From assembly GCA_035222895.1 (NCBI GenBank), contig JAVYIG010006552.1, positions 1 through 64,000 of the forward strand: DNA of 64,000 bases. The letters are read 5' to 3'. Below the pieces are notes generated by a model. That model was not told the DNA's origin, did no database searches, and was given only the letters and a program-made list of their open reading frames with translations. The first letter of the stretch is position 1, and each line of letters begins with the position of its first letter. The position numbers and the translations under genes were made by a program. Below are positions 31,301 to 39,200 of this stretch, in pieces. This stretch comes from Strongylocentrotus droebachiensis. Its lineage: Eukaryota > Echinodermata > Echinoidea > Camarodonta > Strongylocentrotidae.

Positions 31301-33859
31301 AACGTATTTGAATTAAAACAAAATCTAGGATACATTCAGAAAAGAACACGTTCAGATGATGCAGTTATACGATATCCCCGGTTCAATCCTAAAATATCGC
31401 CTGAAAATTACAATTTAAGCCTATTACAACTGTTCCTGCCCTATCGCACACAAGAGCAATTAAAACCTCCAAGATTCGAGACCTATGAACATTTTATTCA
31501 GAGAGGTTATGTTAACATATCTGGAAACAAACTGGAAAAAGTGAGCTCGATTGTAGGTAAAAACCGTGACAAATTTGAAAAGAATGCCGATGCCATTGAC
31601 GAAGCAAAAGAGTTTTTATGCAAAATTGGTCCACAAGAAAATGCTTGGGCTCTTTTATGTCCTGAAAATGAAGCGGAAAGACTTGAATATCCCAAAGAAG
31701 ATGTAGACATTGAAGATTTTGAGGCCGATCGTGATATTCCTGATTTAAAATCTACCAAAACAAAACATGACCAAAGTGTTGAACTTCGATCTTCAAAAAT
31801 TTCTAGACATAAAGGTCATTCTTTGATCAGAACCTTGAATGAAAAGCAAAAAATTGTTTTCTACAACATAAGACAATGGTGTCTTAACAAGGTAAATGGA
31901 GAAAAGAGTGAGCCATTTCATATTTTAGTTACTGGTGGTGCTGGGACTGGAAAGAGTCATTTAGTAAAATGCATCGATTATGAAGGAACACGAATTCTAG
32001 GCCGAATGTTGCATAACCCAGATGATATACCGATACTTAAGATTGCCCCAACTGGTGTAGCTGCATTCAACATAAACGGTTCTACCATACACAGTGCACT
32101 TTCTATTCCAATCAATATACAATTACCTTACCAGCCGTTAGGTGAAGAGAAAATAAGTGCCCTTCGAAATAAACTGGCGCACATACAAATTATAATTATA
32201 GACGAAATATCAATGGTACATCAAAAGTTAATGTGTTATATCCATGGTCGCTTAAGACAAATCAAACAATCACGAAACCAAATTGCATTTGGTGGTATCT
32301 CTGTTATAGCTGTTGGCGACTTCTATCAACTACCTCCTGTTTTTGGTACGCCCTTATATAAAGACACTCTTGAAGGTGCAATATGGATAGATAATTTCAA
32401 AAAAGTGGAGCTTGACGATATAATGAGACAAAAAGATGATTCAAAATTTGCACTCCTTCTAAATAAATTACGTGTAAAATCCAAAGAGGACAAACTGTGT
32501 GATGAAGATATACAAACACTTCGATCTCGTGAAACAGGGGAAGATTGTGAAAATGTTCTTCATATCTATTCCACTAACAAACAAGTACAAGGCTGGAACA
32601 AACAGGTATTACATAAAAAATGCACAGGTATCGTTTGTATTCAGGCTGAAGATACCCAAAATACGTCAAAGGATAGGACTAAAGTACGTGACAAGCCATT
32701 AGCAAAATTGAAAAGTTCATTAGCGCCTTATTTATGGATTGCAGTTAAAGCAAGGGTTATGTTGACGAGGAACATTGACGTTGAAAAAGGCTTAACCAAT
32801 GGATGTTTTGGAAATGTGGTCGAGATAGTGATGGACAGCACCAACTCTAAACCAGTGTGTATCAAAGTGGAATTTGACAAATCTGATATTGGTATTTACG
32901 CTATCGAAAAGCATCAAGAATCGGTTAACAAATATGTTAGGCAACAATTCCCACTGAAACTTGCATATGCATGCACAATTCACAAAGTACAAGGTATGTC
33001 ATTAGACAAAGCTGTTGTCTCGTTAAAAAACATGTTTGAATTTGGCCAAGCTTATGTCGGTCTAAGTCGTGTTACATCATTATCTGGACTCGTTGTTCAA
33101 GACTTTCATGAAGATCGTATATACTGTAACCCTGAAATTAAAGAAAGCCTTGAAAATATGCATTCATTCATACAACCACCTATAGCTACTGATGTTTATA
33201 GCGATCACAACATTTCCATAATTCTCCACAATGTACAAGGATTAAAACAACATTATATGGATTTGAAATGCAATACTGACTTCTCCAATGCAGATTTGAT
33301 ATGTCTGACAGAAACATGGCTTAATAAAGAAGATGACATAATTGATACACTTTTAGATGAATTTAAATTCTACCATCAGCCGAGATATCTTTCATATTGT
33401 GCTACCAATCAACTTAAAGAGCAGTCGCATGGGGGTGTTGCAATATACACTAAAATAAAATTTGCAAGTAGATTGAACATAACTGTCGATAACCTAGAAT
33501 CTATTGCAATTATCATAACCAATCCCGTCTCTTTCGTTATTTCAGTTATATATCGACCTCCATCATACAGCGTAAAACAGTTTTGTGAATGCTTACTCAT
33601 TTATCTCAATAAATTGCACAAAATAAGTACCAGATGCATACTAATGGGTGATTTCAACGAAGATTTAATGAAACACAATTCGCAGGTAAACAAAATAATG
33701 TGTGATAATGGTTACAGACAATATGTTTCAAAACCCACGACAGAGAATGGTACATTGATCGATCATGTTTACAGCAAAGGACTAGATGTATTAGACGCAG
33801 ACGTGATTCCTATTTATTACAGTTACCACGAAGCTATAAGGATTGCATTGCAAATTTAA
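22349..33859 (+). CDS. Helentron Rep/helicase polyprotein with PHD, duplicated protease-OTU module and endonuclease (3836 aa)
   Basis: The first ATG of the frame is at 22349; the open frame extends 45 bases upstream but with no ATG. Domains, by approximate residue: PHD finger 5-58 (C4HC3 pattern); basic nuclear-signal-like segment 110-135; tegument-type cysteine-protease-like copy 311-493, with DTH kept but no catalytic Cys; OTU 748-885 (DGNC Cys759, His874); intact protease copy 1066-1275 (QCVCNSL Cys1086, DSH Asp1218/His1220); OTU 1570-1705 (DGKC Cys1581, His1696); Lys/Arg-rich region 1712-2110 with 17/21-residue repeats; DUF6570-like cysteine-rich region 2123-2257; Helitron Rep from about 2430, with HVH 2652-2654 and Tyr2839/Tyr2843; PIF1-type helicase 3159-3600 (GGAGTGKS 3196-3203, IDEIS, GDFYQLPP); AP-endonuclease-like domain 3618-3836 (Asn3628, Glu3655, GDFN 3767-3770, IDH, SYH). 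The expected role is nicking, unwinding and rolling-circle transposition in the nucleus; the proteases may process the polyprotein or deubiquitinate. No intron is needed. Regulation is not visible. Confidence 0.93.
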   Translation: MNGNGDCCVCGLDIQENENKTTCETCLNHYHVPCMGLPSAKELTNAQVVWICCYCGNNNLSKRLYDQFGIPIDVNMYEHLTKDNNDNDHAAQPSPITGAQDKRNKSSSSGKKHIPRGKKRLLSPNQSTTKKRKSDECQNSNRIEDNDCQSCTSDIKTTFTRTSFSKRTNYDRTDVTPDDNAEIWRTVKTRKTKPLNERGVSRKATNANNDPYSSMDKGKGREKGVTYIGKAMAYLYTRSTRRKQKSHLKQSQNGNNKDLANDSTEMNITTNENDLANDKTGKHSTKENGDNNSNRVFVKSLSTPVKENEQESQISSDHSYQIGVMATLFSKNNDMSKWTSSNLDTIVTCAKDADILDDPRESANNPSGKIIHAFDKCFELEICESHTGPLIQEHTETNVPSGKVPLINALQDALDTQRKSDGCLVEFNEHTFVIMPHTTGYYIFDTHAQKEIGGRHMLMHTNTWTGAYAFCLQLAHITNLPNSVAYRLIQVKVHDPQQDNISQCPKDTNKDDESETVQKNTLASTSNLIEEGKTNNAPQCPKQLSTVTSNTNENRPIVDSPKIKIPTESIDEEQVFADDKSNHPQQLEEGKEKSEINTLNEQSEDKAFESTSNKSNGRRKWNILENETEFTSDSKKITHTSQTSISGTRKNKAESSQDSSLDLKLDEPKVTEMSTTKIEKDVTSLTTSIFDEDPDDLIILGEIQKSVLHFSPVNEMKKKEYCTKLNIQKITPTSDNEGQTCQPIEHPCTIKHVTGDGNCFFRAISFCVSGNENNHLLVRKAIVVHLLKNKNRFETRLRDGFANVSDYVTKSKVFQRGTWATEMEIMVLANLIETDIYIYDEQNTKWSIFSGKDVQLGKVTSDKGIYLRNTQRIHYDVVLSVQSFHCDNPNEQHNGTEKENTLASDALQYQEKYTTSTPLCPKELSKMASKNDSDNINIPINGLQTVEAPPKSIHVVSVTDESEKKIGSSVAPKVSMLIRQKTSNVCETSERKGMKQTSKTDKVDKAYKQKCHESRTTNDPSQFQKKIRTEYHFNPISYENASPTDKTQSNEHNKTGTKVNLQKTIIAQGTFNQGHPRFGNSSGRQCVCNSLIAVLNSKSKKANQWKSCDLDRILTIGDNLYTNIRKSTSVTTDYLAMNQLPTELDGYDDWNDYFTIVYHETILGQLFDVQSHNKELGFVTLEHAFEQQLCKTYDAHFVTFANNTFVVITGHEGYFIFDSHSRSNRGFLSQNGYSILLHTPSWQGVYKHCMTLAKTLSCHMNHYFEVTGVSVQAISGKNETLTGFPILQGIPTCHNMSSTTQYSTTSQCPTHSDEKKQQYKAPNLKHNRNPKKEHIIELTQETTDDLHKTSKPKLPDVHDYNGQLLSLKNARVELRKLQETEFGDHCFANKTEVTVTIDSSVDENLKHSKMEDEQTKRRTTSLKKDAKAKSIESVSKKSNGKRKWTELENGAQLSSDRKKLRRTSQRNNSRNHDYQAESNQDMTDSKLNEPKVTTRGSARKEKDVIRISTGKFDKDSDDLIILEEIQQTALYFAPLNEMKKNESCTKLNIHDITPTSNNGAETFTPIEHPCTIKHIMGDGKCFFRAISFCLSGNENNHLLVRKAIVVHLLKNKNKFENRLRDGFANVSNYVTKSKVFQNGTWATETEIMVLANLIETDIYIYDDQSVKWSIFSGKDVHIGKVTSDRGIYLRNTQRIHYDVVLSVQSSQSNIPHKMYKNKQKEEISMNPLETKKKRKKKKSYGLRTKQSKEIMREKRAIANEKNSVKKKENRLQITIARKTRKANAMRVKYANDKAFKNQQKLRTKITQNKKYHERHFFEKKKETIGERKQNKTHKCSETFRSKHLSAMKEKYYSDLVYKNRKINIVKDKYLSNERFREKVKSTSRIRYNNPQFKDEHKANMKNNMKKKYSKPCFRQQHKATMGNIMRRKYANPQFRQQHKATIRRRYANLHFRQQHKATMGNIMRRKYANPQFRQQHKATIRKRYANPHFRQQHKATMGNIMRRKYANPHFRQQHKATMGNIMRRKYANPHFRQQHKATMGNIMRRKYANPQFRQQHKALMKSVSTKNYSNTEFKQKRSMSLKMKYRRIDKYRQNVLKRNLKRAELNKLKMTDLHNVIKHFRQITCGGPDYVCSVCFKLLFKSQVMKCIRSKYMDTSCISDKYLHICNSQCTLICDIAKSDRSLLWICFTCHNKLRAGKLPAEANINNLQLHDIPEEIAQLNNLEQHLIGLHIPFMKLMALPKGAQNGVHGPVVCVPSNTNETVDMLPRPETEDQTIRVKLKRKLSYKSYYKYKYVNKSKVLNALQYLKENNKWYFDVTIDNDWENSFSQNNDIHEDDGEIEDTAIDEHILPKDSNSEENNPIDSLHGQPLHKNDVEDDSEERLCGIQLDTCLQPANIGQEILDQCFDEILCCAPCEGNSPVSILKDESNEAKCFPSLFPKGQPTFHDGRNENITLGRYLQNRLMHVDSRFAQNTDYIFYAQYIYEIQQVLSQVSIALRQSSNRKDDFSFITASDFKNVDKVYEILKADKGYRFLKQIRGTPPYWQNAQKNVLAMVRQLGKPTWFGSFSSADMRWPEIMNTLLRQTGDARKIDDLDWADKCNLLKSNPVTVARMFDKRFHTFLKKVILSPSKPIGNVIDYFYRIEFQQRGSPHVHILIWIENAPILGVDKDENVVQFIDKYISCEKPTEKEDPELHEIISHVQSHSKKHSKSCTKKGTTCRFNFPRPISKRTFITKPVVGGEDKDIETDQKNAKELLESVKNELANETNYESTADLFGKLGITQKQFEKAYAELASQESIILKRQPQDVWINQFNPHLLRCWNANMDLQYVSNVFACVCYVVSYLSKAEREVGMLLNHTLSEIKEGNNDAKQSMKKLGQAYMHNREVSAQESVYRVCSLRLKECSRKVEYIPVGPDPIRISLPLKIIQNRTDDDEENIWMTSKVDRYKARPDGSKFDNMCLASFCSEYRILTASQMDASRCKKNKNVFELKQNLGYIQKRTRSDDAVIRYPRFNPKISPENYNLSLLQLFLPYRTQEQLKPPRFETYEHFIQRGYVNISGNKLEKVSSIVGKNRDKFEKNADAIDEAKEFLCKIGPQENAWALLCPENEAERLEYPKEDVDIEDFEADRDIPDLKSTKTKHDQSVELRSSKISRHKGHSLIRTLNEKQKIVFYNIRQWCLNKVNGEKSEPFHILVTGGAGTGKSHLVKCIDYEGTRILGRMLHNPDDIPILKIAPTGVAAFNINGSTIHSALSIPINIQLPYQPLGEEKISALRNKLAHIQIIIIDEISMVHQKLMCYIHGRLRQIKQSRNQIAFGGISVIAVGDFYQLPPVFGTPLYKDTLEGAIWIDNFKKVELDDIMRQKDDSKFALLLNKLRVKSKEDKLCDEDIQTLRSRETGEDCENVLHIYSTNKQVQGWNKQVLHKKCTGIVCIQAEDTQNTSKDRTKVRDKPLAKLKSSLAPYLWIAVKARVMLTRNIDVEKGLTNGCFGNVVEIVMDSTNSKPVCIKVEFDKSDIGIYAIEKHQESVNKYVRQQFPLKLAYACTIHKVQGMSLDKAVVSLKNMFEFGQAYVGLSRVTSLSGLVVQDFHEDRIYCNPEIKESLENMHSFIQPPIATDVYSDHNISIILHNVQGLKQHYMDLKCNTDFSNADLICLTETWLNKEDDIIDTLLDEFKFYHQPRYLSYCATNQLKEQSHGGVAIYTKIKFASRLNITVDNLESIAIIITNPVSFVISVIYRPPSYSVKQFCECLLIYLNKLHKISTRCILMGDFNEDLMKHNSQVNKIMCDNGYRQYVSKPTTENGTLIDHVYSKGLDVLDADVIPIYYSYHEAIRIALQI
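28085..28525 (+). repeat. In-frame minisatellite inside the Helentron gene
   Basis: Seven FRQQHKAT-type repeats, five of 21 residues (63 bp, containing MGNIMRRKYANP) and two of 17 residues (51 bp), followed by a diverged copy. Period and internal deletions are multiples of three, so the frame is kept. The encoded segment is strongly basic and resembles nucleic-acid-binding linkers; function is inference. Confidence 0.95.
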
Positions 33860-34250
33860 TGCGCAGTTATAAGATCTTTATATATTTTGTTCAGTTACTC
33901 AGTTTATTGATTATATAAAAACAGCCAATGGAAAACCAAAAAAAAGGCAGAATTAGCCCCCAAAATATTTGCACAAAATCAAATAAAAATTTGACGACAT
34001 AATGATACATGATTGCAACGAAATTTACATGTTTATTACAGTTATTCGGGATTTTTTTTTAAGAATTTGTGTATTTTGTGTTAAATTTGGTATTCAAACA
34101 TAAATCTTGATATTGTTTTACTGTACATGCAAACGCGGGATTAGAACAAAATATGCTGTCTATTACCACTACTATTTTCTTTACAAAATCTGTAGTTGAT
34201 CGCGAATTTATCGTTGATAAAAATATTTTGAAATAGGTTTTTTTTGTGAT

Positions 34251-34314
34251 AAAAAAAACCGTACAGCCAGGACCAGACATGCATTGTGTGTCTGGTTCAG
34301 AAACGGTTTTTTTT
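34251..34314. other. Strong two-part hairpin, candidate Helentron 3' structure
   Basis: The outer stem AAAAAAAACCGT (34251-34262) pairs with ACGGTTTTTTTT (34303-34314). An inner stem GACCAGACA pairs with TGTCTGGTT (one G-T pair) around a short loop. A T run follows. Rolling-circle elements typically carry a hairpin close to the 3' end; assignment to that role is inference. Confidence 0.6.
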
Positions 34315-34406
34315 TTCCTTCTTATTAGATGGTGACAGCTTTAAATGGGTATTATGCCCAAAATAAATTGCCTAAATAAGGAACATAGTAGTTTTATTTA
34401 TTTCGC

Positions 34407-34450
34407 TTAATTATTGCACCCTGGCTGCTGATGATGAGTGCAATAATTAA
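34407..34450. other. 13-bp perfect stem-loop downstream of the Helentron gene
   Basis: TTAATTATTGCAC (34407-34419) and GTGCAATAATTAA (34438-34450) are exact reverse complements around an 18-base loop. This is an alternative candidate for the element's 3' hairpin, about 550 bp after the stop codon. Confidence 0.6.
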
Positions 34451-34740
34451 CCCATTTACATATATCATGATATGCATAAATGAATTGTTCTGACTATAAA
34501 CGACGCCCAGGTCTGAACAACACATTTTAGGGAGAAAAATCAAAATTACTGAAATTGTGTGTACAAACATGAAGAACTGCTCATCAGTGACATCACTCAC
34601 ATCACAGTTGCCAATTTGTTTTTATTTGCCTCTTAACTTTCACACAGAAAAAATTGTTATGATGTGTCCGATTCTTTTTTAATATTTCACTTATCTGCAT
34701 TTTTAATTTTTCTGCTTCCAAACAAAGCAACGAAATTATG

Positions 34741-36221
34741 AGGGTGGACTTGCCCTTTAATGGACAAATGAGACATGAAATTATATCTCCGAATCACACT
34801 CTATCCAAATATGAAGAAAAAAATACACGTCAAGGAATCAAATTCCTATAGGGTTGTACAGAGATTCGTGATGTGAACGAAAATGACCTTTCATAGGCAT
34901 ATAACACGCAAACTAAGAAATTTCTTGGAGACGCCTGGACTCGAACCAGGGATCTCGAGGTAGGAAGTCAAATGCGTTACCGATATACCAAAACATTTCC
35001 CATAGCGATTACACGTAAACAAAAAATGGAATTCTCAAATCCCACTTTGCAAGTGAAATATGAGCATGATTCCGGCATCTGATCGAAAAATAAAGGGCAA
35101 TTTATGATAACTTATTGTCTCAGCTACAACATACTAAAAGCTCAGCAAAAACGAAACTAAAACGACAGAGATATTGCTCGCGAAAGACGGGAATGTAGAA
35201 TCCAGTTTTGAGAAAAAGTCATGTCCCATAGAGAATACACGCAAAATGTGAAAAATTGACATGCCTCCATTAATCACTAAAATACGGCATGATGCCTTTG
35301 TCAAAATGAAAAATGGTGATAATTAAACTTGTAGATAATTATTTTAGCTACAACATATCGAAATTTGGAAGAAAATCGATCAATATTTACAGAGATACAA
35401 TCAATTTTCCAAAATTATGCTGACGTCATAATATGCAAAATCGTATTTTGAGTTCCAAGGCCATGGTGATGATGTCACGATACATTTAATGGCCAAATGA
35501 CACATAATTTCACATCTCCAACTCATACTCTATCTAAATATGAAAACAAATTGAGGATTCCAGTGCATTCCAAAGAGCTATAATGGATTTTGTATAGGCA
35601 TGTTTTTGCCCATATAAGCTATGTATTAAATGAGCTCGCGCGCACGGACATTTATCTTGAATGGACGCTCATCTTAATATTAATGGTCATAAAGAGATGA
35701 ACATGGTATCAAATTCCTTGAAAAAATATGAGAAATATCATGAAAGAAAAAAAAATGGCGATTCTATGTTTTGTAGTGGTGTTACGCGCGAAAACGCGCG
35801 CGCATGCTCGTACGCGCGATTTTTTATAAAATGCTTAATATGACCTGAAACGTATGCAAAATAAATTTGAGACGATTTTGAGCATTTAAAAATTTTGCGC
35901 GCGCACTGACGCGCGGACGTACGCGCACGCGCGCGTTTTTTCACCTGAAATTAACCGGACTGATATTAACCTTAATCATGATAAATATGAATGAAAAATA
36001 CCTTTTGGTTATGAAGATATGATCATGAGATGATTTTCAGAAAATTTCACAAAATGGCGCCTAGATGACGTCATCAGTCAAGGTCAAGGTTGAAAACCTT
36101 ACCGTGTCTTGTCCATATGCCTATACATATGTGTGTAAAATATCAAAGCATTTGATTGAACTATTTCAAAGTTATCTTGCTAACAAAAAAGTGGCAAGAA
36201 TTAAGAAAAATAAATAAATAA
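34741..36221 (+). repeat. Hybrid family B/D unit
   Basis: The left part (to about 35270) matches the D variant, including the tRNA-like module and GATATTGCTCGCGAAAGACG. The right part matches B. From about 35700 to 36030 it is essentially identical to the B unit at about 8360-8690, 27 kb away, including both CG-alternating tracts. Confidence 0.85.
34927..34990 (-). other. tRNA-like polymerase III promoter module, copy 1
   Basis: Read on the minus strand it has an A-box-like TGGTATATCGGTAACGC and, about 30 bases later, a B-box GGTTCGAGTCC inside a perfect T-arm (CCTGG/CCAGG stem, 7-base loop), then GCGTCTCC. The 5' acceptor strand that would pair with CGTCTCC is missing, so it is not a functional tRNA but a tRNA-derived, SINE-head-like segment. 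Confidence 0.6.
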
Positions 36222-39200
36222 CTAGACATATAATACTTGTTTGGAACAAGTATAGGTGGGCTGGTCAACTAAAATTTGAGACAAAATAGAGCAAAAATAA
36301 GCGACATACTGCTTACAAATTCTTAAAAAACAATATCATGTAGATTCATAACGTGAACTAAATTCACCTTCTATAGGCATAACACGCAAATTATGAAGTT
36401 TTTGACATGAGGCCTTTAATCAAAATTTTCACTATGATGACGTCATCAAAATGAAAAATGGTTATTACTGCGCTTGTAGAGAATTGTGTTAGCTACAACA
36501 TATCGAAATTTTGAAGAAAAATGATCAATATTTACAGAGATACAATCAATTTCCCATAAATATGCTGACGTCATAATATGCAAATTCGTATTTTGAGTTC
36601 CAAGGCCATTGTGATGATGTCACGATACACTTAATGGCCAAATGAGACATGGAATCATATTTCCGACTCATACTCTATCTTAATATGAAAAAGAATTGAG
36701 GATCCCGGTGCATTCCAAAGAGCTATAACGGATTTTGTATAGGCATGTTTTTGCCCATATATGCTATGTATTAAAAGACCTCGCGCGCACTGACATTTAT
36801 CTTGAATTTACGCTCATCTTGTTAATAATGGTCATAAAGAGATAAACATGGAATCAAATTCCTTGAAAAAATATGAGAAATATCATGAAAGAAAAAAAAA
36901 TGGCGATTCTATGTTTTTTAATGGTGTTACGCGCGAAAACGCGCGCGCATGCTCTTACGCGCGATTTTTTATAAAATGCTTAAAATGACCTGAAACGTAT
37001 GCAAAATAAATTTGAGACGATTTTGAGCATTTAAAAATTTTGCGCGCGCATTGACGCGCGGACGTACGCGCACGCGCGCGTTTTTTGACCTGAAATTGAC
37101 TGGACTGATATTGACCTTGATCATAATAAATATGAATAAGAAATACCTTTTGGTTAGGAAGATATGATCATGAGTTTATTTTCAGAAAATTTCACAAAAT
37201 GGCGCCTAGATGACGTCATCAGTCAAGGTCAAGATTGAAAACCTTACTGTGTTTTCTCCATATGCCTATACATATGTGTGCCAAATTTCAAGGTATTTCA
37301 TTCAACCATTTTCAAGTTATCTTGCTAACAAAAAAGTGGCGAGAATTAAGAAAAATAAATAAATAACTAGACATATAATACTTGTTTGGAACAAGTATAG
37401 GTGGGCTGGTCAACTAAAATTTGAGACAAAATAGAGCAAAAATAAGCGACATACTGCTTACAAATTCTTAAAAAACAATATCATGTAGATTCATAACGTG
37501 AACTAAATTCAACTTCAATAGGCATAACACGCAAATTATGAAGTTTTTTACATAAGGCCTTTAATCAAAAGTTTCACTATGATGACGTCATCAAAATGAA
37601 AAGAGGTTATTACTGCGCTTGTAGAGAATTGTCTTAGCTACAACATATCGAAATTTTAAAGAAAATTGATCAATATTTACAGAGATACAATAAATTTTAC
37701 ATAAATATGCTGACGTCATAATATGGAAATTCGTATTTTGAGTTCCAAGGCCGTTGTGATGATGTCACGATACACTTAATGGCCAAATGAGACATGGAAT
37801 CATATTTCCGACTCATACTCTATCTTAATATGAAAACAAATTGAGGATCCCGGTGCATTCCAAAGAGCTATAACGGATTTTGTATAGGCATGTTTTTGCC
37901 CATATATGCTATGTATTAAAAGACCTCGCGCGCACTGACATTTATCTTGAATTTACGCTCATCTTGTTAATAATGGTCATAAAGAGATAAACATGGTATC
38001 AAATTCCTTGAAAAAATATGAGAAATATCATGAAAGAAAAAAAAATGGCGATTCTATGTTTGTTAATGGTGTTACGCGCGAAAACGCGCGCGCATGCTCT
38101 TACGCGCGATTTTTTATAAAATGCTTAAAATTACCTGAAACGTATGCAAAAAAAATTTGAGACGATTTTGAGCATTTAAAAATTTTGCGCGCGCATTGAC
38201 GCGCGGACGTACGCGCACGCGCGCGTTTTTTGACCTGAAATTGACTGGACTGATATTGACCTTGATCATGATAAATATGAATGAGAAAAACCTTTTGGTT
38301 ATGAAGATATGATCATGAGTTGATTTTCAGAAAAAATCACAAAATGGCGCTTAGATGACGTCATCAGTCAAGGTCAAGGTTGAAAACCTTACCGTGCTTT
38401 GTCCATATGCCTATACATATGTGTGTCAAATTTCAATTTATTTGATTCAGCCATTTTCAAGTTATCGTGCTAACAAAAAAGTGGCAAGAATTAAGAAAAA
38501 TAAATAAATAACTAGACATATAATACTTGTTTGGAACAAGTATAGGTGGGCTGGTCAACTAAAATTTGAGACAAAATAGAGCAAAAATAAGCGACATACT
38601 GCTTACAAATTCTTAAAAGACAATATCATGTAGATTCATAACGTGAACTAAATTCACCTTCTATAGGCATAACACGCAAATTATGAAGTTTTTGACATGA
38701 GGCCTTTAATCAAAATTTTCAATATGATGACGTCATCAAAATGAAAAATGGTTACTACTGCGCTTGTAGAGAATTGTCTTAGCTACAACATATCGAAATT
38801 TTGAAGAAAAATGATCAATATTTACAGAGATACAATCAATTTTACATAAATATGCTGACGTCATAATATGCAAATTCGTATTTTGAGTTCCAAGGTCATT
38901 GTGATGATGTCACGATACACTTAATGGCCAAATGAGACATGAAATCATATTTCCGACTCATACTCTATCTAAATATGAAAAAAAATTGAGGATCCCGGTA
39001 CATTTCAAAGAGCTATAACGGATTTTGTATAGGCATGTTTTTGCCCATATATGCTATGTATTAAAAGAGCTCTCGCGCACTGACATTTATCTTGAATTTA
39101 CGCTCATCTTGTTCATAATGGTCATAAAGAGATAAACATGGTATCAAATTCCTTGAAAAAATATGAGAAATATCATGAAAGAAAAAAAAATGGCGATTCT

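Larger units (their letters stand above)
22349..34450 (+). mobile_element. Autonomous Helentron-type rolling-circle transposon (ends not resolved)
   Basis: The minimum extent is the intact polyprotein gene plus the downstream hairpins at 34251-34314 and 34407-34450. HUH Rep plus PIF1 helicase defines the Helitron superfamily. The C-terminal AP-endonuclease-like domain and OTU domains are features of the Helentron branch. The 5' end lies somewhere before 22349 and the 3' end between 33860 and about 34740, where family B sequence resumes. The frame is unbroken over 11.5 kb, so the element is young or still active. Neither a TC...CTRR end pair nor terminal repeats could be established by reading alone. 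Confidence 0.8.
33860..34740. other. Non-coding 3' flank of the Helentron gene
   Basis: AT-rich, no coding potential. It contains two strong hairpins (listed separately) and A/T homopolymers. Family B-like sequence (GGACAAATGAGACATGAAAT) begins at about 34755. Confidence 0.6.

Noticed and set aside
33202..33859. AP-endonuclease domain as part of a separate LINE element
   Set aside because: It is in frame with the helicase without a stop and no reverse transcriptase follows; C-terminal endonucleases are known in Helentrons.
34927..34990. Functional tRNA gene
   Set aside because: The 5' acceptor strand does not pair with the 3' strand and the anticodon stem is poor; only the promoter-box part is preserved.
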